A stretch of 21,055 nt of DNA from a virus: positions 49,668-70,722 of IMG/VR virus record IMGVR_UViG_3300030202_002298. One strand, 5' to 3'. Below, piece after piece: positions 13,940 to 21,055 of this stretch. The notes under the pieces were generated by a model. It saw only the letters and a program-made list of their open reading frames with translations, was not told where the DNA came from and did no database searches. Within the stretch, counting starts at the first letter, position 1. Each line of letters begins with the position of its first letter. Made by a program: the position numbers and the translations under genes.

Positions 13940-15040
13940 CTAAAATGTTCCACAGTCTATTGTTAGGTTTGCTGGTTCTTTTGTTTTTACCCAGGTGGTT
14001 CCGTTTGATTCAAGAATTCCGTATGAATTTGCACCTGAAGAAGTATGTCCAAAACCAGCTATAGTGTTTAAGTCAGCGTCATACGCTTGAACATCTCCAC
14101 CTATTGTTAAGCCAAGATTGGATCTAGCTCCACTAATGGTTGAAGCTCCTGTACCTCCATCTGCTACAGCAAGATCGCCTTGTGCGCCAATACCAGCATG
14201 AGTCAAGTCTACCTGAATCTCACCAGCATTAATCTCCAAACCAGCATTGGCTTTTAAATCTACACTAAGAGTATCACCAACTTTTTGGAGTCCGTTGCCA
14301 GCAGTAATCTGCCCTGCTCCAGAGAACTGAGAGAATGCTAAACTTGTTGAACCTAATGTGATTGAACCCGTTGTTGAGAGAACAAACCCAGAATTTGCAT
14401 GAGTGCTACCATCCTCAACAAACGTGAACATTCCAGATGTAACCTCCCCGGCTGGAGAGTTGTCAGCATCAGTGGCCCTTATAAAATCATCTGCACTACC
14501 ACTTTGTTCGTATCTGTAAATACCGTTTTCACTAGCAGTGCTTTGATCCTTTACTAAGACTCTATCGCCAGTGGATAAAGTCACACCATCAATAGATACA
14601 GAGCTACCAAGGTTTGGCCAGCTACCACCTAAGTCTGCTGTTGTAGCAACTCTAACTGATCCTTTTACATCTAAACCTGTTTGCGCTGCGTCCACATAGC
14701 TTTTATTTACAGCATCGTTAGCGGTTGTGGGAGTGCCAAGACCTGTGATCTTGTTGTTTCCCATTGCGACATTACCGCCAACCGTAAAGGTTTCAAGATT
14801 AGGGAAGGTGTTAGAAGAAGCTGTTAGGTTTTTGTTAGTTAGCGTCTGAGTGGAAGCAAGATCAACAAATCCACCTACACCTCCAATAGCCTTCTTTGTC
14901 CTAGATGAATCTGTTCCTGAACCGTGTCCTATATAAAGTGTGTTATCTTGCTCGTTATATGCAAGCTCGGCTCTAGCCAGTTCTCCAGGTGCCCCAGCAG
15001 CTCCAGATTGCCTCGATTTAATTTTTAATACGTTTGCCAT
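13940..15040 (-). CDS. Tail fibre / collar-type structural protein
   Basis: 366 aa. The N-terminal MANVLKIKSR...ELAYNEQDNTLYIGHGSG parallels the start of the giant fibre. It is followed by TLTNKNLTASSNTFPN, NKITGLGTPTTANDAVNKSYVDAA and GLDVKGSVRVATTADL, a block common to many phage fibre and collar proteins. The later part (about 160-350) is beta-rich and ends ANLTIDCGTF. It likely forms a short trimeric fibre or links the long fibre to the tail. GGAGGA before the ATG is provided by the Gly codons at the end of the preceding gene, whose stop overlaps this start (TAATG). Its own stop is 3 nt before the giant fibre. Confidence 0.82.
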   Translation of the reverse strand: MANVLKIKSRQSGAAGAPGELARAELAYNEQDNTLYIGHGSGTDSSRTKKAIGGVGGFVDLASTQTLTNKNLTASSNTFPNLETFTVGGNVAMGNNKITGLGTPTTANDAVNKSYVDAAQTGLDVKGSVRVATTADLGGSWPNLGSSVSIDGVTLSTGDRVLVKDQSTASENGIYRYEQSGSADDFIRATDADNSPAGEVTSGMFTFVEDGSTHANSGFVLSTTGSITLGSTSLAFSQFSGAGQITAGNGLQKVGDTLSVDLKANAGLEINAGEIQVDLTHAGIGAQGDLAVADGGTGASTISGARSNLGLTIGGDVQAYDADLNTIAGFGHTSSGANSYGILESNGTTWVKTKEPANLTIDCGTF

Positions 15041-15441
15041 TAGAATGATCCTCCACCTATTATTTTACTTTCAATTTGTTGCTCGTTTAATGTTCCAACT
15101 GCTTCACCTAAAATCCCTAAAGCCTCTTCAATTTCTTCCTTAGTCATTTTACCAGATGAAATACTACTCTCCAGACTGCTAAGTTTAATTCTCTCAGAGT
15201 CGCTAAACACATTGGTATTAGAATTTGATTCATAGAGAGTTTTAATCTCACTTGCTGTTAACGTGGATGTAGATGCAGGTGTGGTGGTTGTTGACGAACT
15301 AACGTCTTCCACCTTGTCCCTTACCCTATCAATGACAGCTTTAGCATCATCCCACCAATCCTTTAAATCTTCTGATGGAATGTCAGGCAGCTCACCTTCA
15401 TCTCTTTGGACTAGGGTGGCAGACTTTTGAGTGAAAGCCAT
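15040..15441 (-). CDS. Small fibre-associated structural protein
   Basis: 133 aa. An N-terminal region (MAFTQKSATLVQRDEGELPD) precedes a helix (DLKDWWDDAKAVIDRVRDKV), a Ser/Thr linker (SSSTTTTPASTSTL), and the block TASEIKTLYESNSNTNVFSDSERIKLSSLE. That block is a widespread element of phage tail-fibre and appendage proteins. A final helix pair (MTKEEIEEALGILGEAVGTL) and GGGSF end the protein. Start and stop codons overlap both neighbours by one base (TAATG), so translation is coupled in the fibre operon. Its exact place in the virion is unknown. Confidence 0.7.
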   Translation of the reverse strand: MAFTQKSATLVQRDEGELPDIPSEDLKDWWDDAKAVIDRVRDKVEDVSSSTTTTPASTSTLTASEIKTLYESNSNTNVFSDSERIKLSSLESSISSGKMTKEEIEEALGILGEAVGTLNEQQIESKIIGGGSF

Positions 15442-15959
15442 TAAATCTCTTCAGTATATGTCGCAGTAAACTTAGTTGATGTGGCAACGTGTATCTTGGC
15501 CTTTGTTTGACCTAGTTCATCGTCGACTATATTAGCAACAGTAAGGTTTCCAGCTAGAGTTGTAGCTCCTACTGCTGCCCCAGATGTAAGGGTTAAGACT
15601 CCTCCGTTTGTAAAATACAGTGCATCACCTGAAGGTATCGCTTTAGCTAGAGCGTCTACAGTTACAGACACACCGTTTGCGACTGAGTATCCGCTGGCGT
15701 TATTAACTGTTGCCTGTCTACTTGGAACCTTGATAGGAGCATTTAGACTTATTGCTGATCCAGCACCAACTTGAGCAAGTAACTCACCGGAAGCCCCGTA
15801 GTATTTAAGACTAGCCATATTGCTGCCATCTCCATTAATAAGGTCTACAAGGTGAACTGCCTTACCTGACTTTGAGGCTTGAACCAATGTGGCCCCTGCC
15901 CCTGTAGTGTTGGCTGTGGATATTTTACGAGGTAGTATTTGGTTCGTATCTATTATCAT
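15441..15959 (-). CDS. Beta-rich phage structural protein, possible adaptor or decoration
   Basis: 172 aa, beginning MIIDTNQILPRKISTANTTG. Predicted strands run throughout, with GDALYFTNGGVLTLTSGAAVGATTLAGNLT (about 112-141), a pattern often found in phage decoration, capsid or fibre-base proteins (the IPxGxxLxFxxG-xxTLTxxAxxGxTTL type). No membrane segment or enzyme motif is seen. It begins the fibre operon after a 41-nt gap from the giant protein gene and has no strong ribosome site. An adaptor between virion and fibre is a reasonable guess. Confidence 0.65.
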   Translation of the reverse strand: MIIDTNQILPRKISTANTTGAGATLVQASKSGKAVHLVDLINGDGSNMASLKYYGASGELLAQVGAGSAISLNAPIKVPSRQATVNNASGYSVANGVSVTVDALAKAIPSGDALYFTNGGVLTLTSGAAVGATTLAGNLTVANIVDDELGQTKAKIHVATSTKFTATYTEEI

Positions 15960-16000
15960 ATCTGTTATTGTTATTACTATTTTTAGTGTGACAATTCAAG

Positions 16001-19000
16001 TTAGAAGCCGATTGCGGTACTAAAAGCCTGACGCTTAATTGCTTCTGATGAAGGAAGGTCTAAGTCTCTTGTTATCTGGCTTCTAAATGAAGTCGCAGTT
16101 TTAGGTTTCTCTAGTTTTCCTTCACTTGGGGTTATCCCTAAAATCGTTCCATATTCGTTTATATTCCTGATCGTCTGCTGTACTGACGCTTGGCCATCTG
16201 CATTCATTGTATCCAGTAATTCGTAGTATTCTGCGGCTGTAGGCATTGTTTGGAATACATATCTTAATGGGTGGTATGCTTGGAAACTACGCTTCACACT
16301 GTCTATTGGGTCTTCTTTGCCCATCGCTTCAGCTTCCAGCACTGCTCTTTGCCATGCTTTATCAAACCACATCTCGTCATCCACGACTGCTGCCATAAGC
16401 ATTTCAGATACCCAAGGTCGCATCCTAGTTGATGTAATCCCTTTAGCTCCAGAGAATGTGCGAACATCGAGATCCATATATCTACCTGCTGCCCTGAGAT
16501 AATTGTTTGTAGATATTCGACTAGCCATTGCGTATTCCTGCTCAAACATCGGCTCTGATCCTGCCTTGGCTAACCCATTGTTTAAGATCTGAGCGTACTG
16601 AAGGAACCCTGCACCACCTAAAGATGTGGCTAATGGTCTGTAAACCGTGGCGTAGTTTGCACTCCGTTGTGCTGCCATATTGGTTATGACCTTCTTAATA
16701 GTGCCTAACGTATTCAAAGCATACACTCGGCTATCAATACTTAGCTCTCTGCCAGACTCATTATTCAAGGTAGTGTTCATTATCTCACCACCAAATCCGA
16801 ATGTTCCTACCCTATCAAATCTTTCTATTGCTATCTGAAGGGCATTGTAAGGGTCAGTCTGGATCTCCTCTAGGCTAGGCATTCCGTCACCTTTAAATAT
16901 CAATCCCTTACCAGCTTGTAAGCTACTCTTCTTACCTAGTATCTCTTCGTCATATTCGTCCCTCAAGTAAGCGTAGATTAATCCTATAGGGAAGACAGCC
17001 AAGTAAGCTTTAAGTGCCTCCACGTTGCCTAGTAGGTAGCCGTATGAGTTCCTGTCAGTTGCGACTGTCTTATTGACATCAACAAACTTTTGAACACTCC
17101 AGCCAAGTAAAGGCATAGAAGCGTAAGCAAATCCGTTAGTCAGGAATATAGGAGATCTAGTTGTTACATCTGTTTCCATCATTACCTGAGATACAGTTGT
17201 GTGGGCTAAAGCCATATACAGTGCATTCTCAGTAGGTAAATAGCTGGCTGCTAGTGGATCTGCCTTCATGTCTGTTTTCTTTCTGTTGATGTAGTCGAGT
17301 GCTACTTGTTCAACATTGAACCCAGACTCAAGCAAAGTGTTATACATATGGTGATAAGCCTTGCTGTTATTAAAGAACAAGAACGACTTACCGTAACCCA
17401 TCTCATCTAATGCCTTATTAAGTCCAGCTTGCCCAAGGGCTTTCTCGTTAAAGATCATCCCGTGCTTCTTGTAGACTTCCATAGCTTCAGGATTGTTCTC
17501 GATGTACTCAGCGGCATTTACGATAAAGTTCCTGAACATCTTCCAAGTACTGATTGTGTTAGCCATTGATGACTGCTTGGCAATCTGTGAGAAGATAGCT
17601 TGTGGTCTAAATACTGGGAATGCTCCTCTCCCTTCCTCGGCAGATCCTATTCCTGTTTCCAAGAAAGCTCTGATACCTCTGGATGTAGTTTCAAAAGCCT
17701 TACCTATTAGACCTTTGCTAACCATCTCATCAGCCATGTTGGATTGGAACTCAGTGCGTAATCTTCTAAAGAACCCTCCCTCTAAAGAAGCTGTTGCATC
17801 ATCAAGTCCAATGTCCATCATCTTAGCCATGTCATCATGGGCAAACTTGATACTTCTATTAAACATCTGGAAGAAACTACCAAACCCTAAGCCTAGGGAA
17901 TTAGTTATATTATTCTTCATCATCTGGAACCCGAATCTATTTAGCCCCATTCTTTTCCAAGGTTGTTCTACAATTGAAATGGTATCAATCAAAGCTGTTC
18001 CAGGTGACTGCACGATTAACCCTGTCATGGATCTAATCAAATCATTGAACACGGAGAACTCCATTGCAGAATCACGCTCTTTAGATATGTAGGCTTTAAA
18101 GAAACTTTCGATCTTCTTCATCTGCCTTTGATTGTTGATTGCGTTTCTTAAGTACTTACCTGTGTATTTTGCACCTTTGCCCTGAAGTTCCTTAGCAAGT
18201 TCATCATACTTCTTAATGTACATTTTGCGGCCCCATCCAGTAATCCTAGAAACAAGCCCCATCTCCCCAATCTTTTCCTCTATTTGTTCGTGGAAACTAG
18301 CAGCATCATCCATCTCGCTATTAGCAAGTGCGAAATCGTTATTAACTTGAACCATATCCCTACCAAATGCGGATTCAGCAGCAAGGTTCTTGACGTATTG
18401 ATACATCTTTCTTTCTGTAAACTCTGCATAATCAACCCACTCAAGAGGGAAGTCATTGAACTTACGAGCATCCATCATCACATGAATAGGAATAGCCCTC
18501 TTGTCTCCTAGGAAACCGTTTGCTTCATCTGATTGAGAGATAACACTATTAAGTTTACCGTAGAATCCTTGTAGTGTGTGTAAGACATTAGCTTGGAACT
18601 CTCTGGAATCTTCAGCACTTACCTTTGCACCAATAGTAAGAGTATCAAGGAAACCTTTCATGTTAATAGAATTATCCCTTAAATCAAAAGCAGCTTCCAC
18701 TAAACCTTGAGGCAGTGGGTTTCCGTCCTCATCTTTGAATACACTTTTTCCAGGTCGTTTAACAATTTTTGACACGAAGTTATCCATAGTGCCTATACCC
18801 CCCTCATACATTTGTAGTATGTAATTGTTAAATTCTTCCTCAGACATTTCCTTTATTTGGGAAACGCTTTTTTGAAATTCTTTTCTACCCCATACACCTT
18901 TAAGTCTATTGTAAACATTTTTGGCTACAGAGTTCGTCTGCCTCATTGTGGTAGTTAGGCTTGATCCAATTCTTCCACGGAAATAATTACCTTCACTTTC

Positions 19001-21055
19001 ATATACCATTACCCCCATGTCATCAGAGATCCCAGCGATCTGCCTAGAATTAATTGCAGTCTGTTTATAGAAAGCTCTAAGCTCTGCTTCTGATTTATCA
19101 ATAACAGGTTTTAATTCTCTAATTTTTCTTAATTCATTTAACCAAGTGTCAATTAACCTATCTTCTCCTATATCCCTATTCGGTGCATCATTTAGAATAT
19201 CTCTTCTGTGATGGAAGAACTGCATAGCTTGGTGATAGAACTGCTTTTTAAAACCATTCATATCCCTAATCACGCCAGCTCTAGCGACAGCGTTCTTTGC
19301 TTCAGTTAATTTCCTGCTCCAAACTTTACCGTTCCTGACAGCAGACTTAGCACCACTACCTGCAAAGGAAGCTATGTATGTTGCGAACTTCTTAAGCTGT
19401 GCTGCTATCTTACTTGCCGCAGGTGATCCAGACATCTCAAGCATATCAGTCAAGCTGCCCATCATTCTAACCACAAAACTGTTTGATAATTCTCTATGAT
19501 ATTGGACGGCTTGGATTTCAGTCATCCTGTCTACCATCCTTTTAATCATGTAGTACTCTCCACCACGACGACTTTCAGGCTGTTTCTGCAACCAACTGTT
19601 CATCTTCTCGATGTCTTGTACGATACCTCCGATTTCTTTTATATCTCTGAGGTTAAGTGTCTTTTGATTATCTTCGTTCTTAAGTTCATTTATTGTGGAA
19701 TCAGGAGATGGAGGAACTACATATAAAGCCCCATCAACTGCTGCCCATTCTTTACCAGAACTAGACGCCCCTCTGAACCAATCAGGAAAGATACTCTCTC
19801 TTCTGAATAAAGAACCAATTCTCTCAAGAGTTTCTTCTAGGTTAGGCATTACTGCGTCATAGATCTTTAAGTCTCTTTCAGCGATAACTCTTTCTTGAAA
19901 TACATTACGAGATTTTTCTAACGCTTCAGTAAACTCAAACAGAGCTATCTCTGCCTTCCTTGTAATACGAGTAAACGCACCGCTTCTGGTTCTGTCTCCA
20001 TCCACATATGTACGCCAACCCTTCAAGGCGTTTTCGATGTTTCCATCTATTGCAGTTTTTATTGCCGTATTAAATGCTGTAGTCCACCCATCTACATCAG
20101 ACTCCCTTCTCAATGAAAGAAGACTCATTAATGATTTTTGCCTACGAGCCACAGATATTGCTAACGCGAGCATCGCTGGATCATTGAATACTTCGAGTAA
20201 AGGATCACCTAATGATTCAATAAACTCTTTTATCTTCTTAGCATTTCTCCAAGGGATAGCACCAAGAGATGCTTCATTGCTAACTAGCGTGGCTAACCTT
20301 TCAAATGCATCAGTAATTCGTTCTGCCCTAGCTCTGTTTAATGCTCGGTCAGTTGCTTTACCTCTACCTACAATTGCGTCTCTTGCTTTTTGAATCTCTT
20401 CATCAGTAGCAGTCTCACCCATTTCGCTTAGGGCTTTGCTAATCATGTTGTCCGTCTTCTCTGCTTTGCCTTTTACTACTTCATCAACTGTTTCAACAAT
20501 TCTGTTCTGAATAATTTTTAAATCTTTATAGTTTGAAGCAAGAAGGTTTAGTTTTATTTGCAGTTCCTTATGTCTGCTAACCGCTGATGACTTAACATCA
20601 AAAGATAACTGAGTGTCAGCCTCTATGCGTAGTGAATTTATGTTAGTCTCGACCTGGCGTAGTAGTTTATCAAGAGCTTCAGCAGCACGGGGTCTGGCCT
20701 CTTCGACTTCGAGATCTTGCAGTTGTGTGTTCGCAAGTGACGGGTCGCCGGATATTTCCAAGGCTTTTTTAATCCTCTCATCAGGTAGTTTATTATTAGT
20801 AATTTCCTTAATGAAGTTCTCCTTACTCATCTTCCCGTACACACCACTCGTTCTTCTGAATGAATCGTGTAGGTTTGATAGTATATCTTTTAAAGCATTG
20901 TTGGTTGCTATGATCCTTTGTGCTTCCATTCGTACAACAGCAAGATCAACTTGGTCATACATATCACGATCAGGAGCAAACATTACTTTAGTGAAAAGAA
21001 GATTATGCTCTACTGCTTCAGGTGAATCACCGACAACCTCCTTATACTGTACAGT
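16001..21055 (-). CDS. Giant virion-associated (putative ejected) protein, C-terminal part, open at the right edge
   Basis: At least 1684 residues are in the window. The frame is open to the last base: 24 codons precede the ATG at 20983 and read like protein (EVVGDSPEAVEHNLLFTKV), so that ATG is internal. The chain is largely helical, charged and coiled-coil-like in its first half. Later it has LIRSMTGLIVQSPGTALID (visible residues about 1010-1028) and a hydrophobic patch AYLAVFPIGLIYAYL (about 1350-1364). Its end has YHPLRYVFQTMPTAAEYYEL. Such length and style match giant internal or ejected proteins of podophage-like marine viruses, some of them polyvalent proteins with enzymes at the N-terminus. 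It could enter the cell with DNA and form an envelope channel or act on the host. No catalytic motif is visible here; family assignment is by resemblance. Confidence 0.75.
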   Translation of the reverse strand, partial: TVQYKEVVGDSPEAVEHNLLFTKVMFAPDRDMYDQVDLAVVRMEAQRIIATNNALKDILSNLHDSFRRTSGVYGKMSKENFIKEITNNKLPDERIKKALEISGDPSLANTQLQDLEVEEARPRAAEALDKLLRQVETNINSLRIEADTQLSFDVKSSAVSRHKELQIKLNLLASNYKDLKIIQNRIVETVDEVVKGKAEKTDNMISKALSEMGETATDEEIQKARDAIVGRGKATDRALNRARAERITDAFERLATLVSNEASLGAIPWRNAKKIKEFIESLGDPLLEVFNDPAMLALAISVARRQKSLMSLLSLRRESDVDGWTTAFNTAIKTAIDGNIENALKGWRTYVDGDRTRSGAFTRITRKAEIALFEFTEALEKSRNVFQERVIAERDLKIYDAVMPNLEETLERIGSLFRRESIFPDWFRGASSSGKEWAAVDGALYVVPPSPDSTINELKNEDNQKTLNLRDIKEIGGIVQDIEKMNSWLQKQPESRRGGEYYMIKRMVDRMTEIQAVQYHRELSNSFVVRMMGSLTDMLEMSGSPAASKIAAQLKKFATYIASFAGSGAKSAVRNGKVWSRKLTEAKNAVARAGVIRDMNGFKKQFYHQAMQFFHHRRDILNDAPNRDIGEDRLIDTWLNELRKIRELKPVIDKSEAELRAFYKQTAINSRQIAGISDDMGVMVYESEGNYFRGRIGSSLTTTMRQTNSVAKNVYNRLKGVWGRKEFQKSVSQIKEMSEEEFNNYILQMYEGGIGTMDNFVSKIVKRPGKSVFKDEDGNPLPQGLVEAAFDLRDNSINMKGFLDTLTIGAKVSAEDSREFQANVLHTLQGFYGKLNSVISQSDEANGFLGDKRAIPIHVMMDARKFNDFPLEWVDYAEFTERKMYQYVKNLAAESAFGRDMVQVNNDFALANSEMDDAASFHEQIEEKIGEMGLVSRITGWGRKMYIKKYDELAKELQGKGAKYTGKYLRNAINNQRQMKKIESFFKAYISKERDSAMEFSVFNDLIRSMTGLIVQSPGTALIDTISIVEQPWKRMGLNRFGFQMMKNNITNSLGLGFGSFFQMFNRSIKFAHDDMAKMMDIGLDDATASLEGGFFRRLRTEFQSNMADEMVSKGLIGKAFETTSRGIRAFLETGIGSAEEGRGAFPVFRPQAIFSQIAKQSSMANTISTWKMFRNFIVNAAEYIENNPEAMEVYKKHGMIFNEKALGQAGLNKALDEMGYGKSFLFFNNSKAYHHMYNTLLESGFNVEQVALDYINRKKTDMKADPLAASYLPTENALYMALAHTTVSQVMMETDVTTRSPIFLTNGFAYASMPLLGWSVQKFVDVNKTVATDRNSYGYLLGNVEALKAYLAVFPIGLIYAYLRDEYDEEILGKKSSLQAGKGLIFKGDGMPSLEEIQTDPYNALQIAIERFDRVGTFGFGGEIMNTTLNNESGRELSIDSRVYALNTLGTIKKVITNMAAQRSANYATVYRPLATSLGGAGFLQYAQILNNGLAKAGSEPMFEQEYAMASRISTNNYLRAAGRYMDLDVRTFSGAKGITSTRMRPWVSEMLMAAVVDDEMWFDKAWQRAVLEAEAMGKEDPIDSVKRSFQAYHPLRYVFQTMPTAAEYYELLDTMNADGQASVQQTIRNINEYGTILGITPSEGKLEKPKTATSFRSQITRDLDLPSSEAIKRQAFSTAIGF

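Noticed and set aside
17493-18092. 199-aa plus-strand frame opposite the giant virion protein
   Set aside because: Long only because the opposite strand lacks certain codons; no ribosome site, no domain, no neighbours on that strand.

Overview
The window is part of a tailed-phage genome, most likely a temperate phage of an aquatic or marine bacterium. A tyrosine recombinase and small ribbon-helix-helix (RHH) regulators sit at the left. About 17.5 kb of genes on the minus strand follow: a giant virion-type protein, a fibre module and a late cassette with two small membrane proteins. DNA is AT-rich, genes are tightly packed, and many stop and start codons overlap. Terminase, portal, capsid, replication genes and an endolysin are not in view. 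The host cannot be fixed. The integrase box RHSYGSY...MG...HY and the pilin-like protein (an SRAKDQA-type stretch after the hydrophobic helix) remind me of Verrucomicrobiota/PVC proteins; this is inference from memory.

Layout: 1-297 holds the start of a minus-strand RHH gene (cut by the edge) and a divergent control region with repeats and a TTGACA promoter. 298-3158 (+) is the lysogeny module: RHH protein, 31-aa basic peptide, single-pass membrane protein, integrase. The integrase stop codon touches the encoded CCA end of a complete tRNA-Met(CAT) gene on the minus strand (3159-3235), the natural candidate for attP. 3236-3520 has no gene but carries paired G-rich repeats and a 10-bp tandem repeat that look like arm-type protein sites.

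Transcribed leftward from the right edge: the open 3' part of a giant helical protein (16001-21055), then a chain of fibre/structural genes (172 aa, 133 aa, 366 aa, and a 2427-aa repetitive fibre), then a tandem pair of related DUF2589-type genes, then a string of tiny overlapping genes (32, 140, 20, 51 and 46 aa). A promoter overlapping a perfect 16-bp palindrome follows, and then the last cassette: 71-aa protein, two small membrane proteins (holin candidates), a PD-(D/E)XK nuclease and an 82-aa type IV pilin-like protein.

The most unusual points are the phage-borne prepilin-like gene, the duplicated DUF2589 pair beside the fibres, the palindrome-controlled terminal cassette, and a carbohydrate-binding-like domain inserted in the giant fibre.
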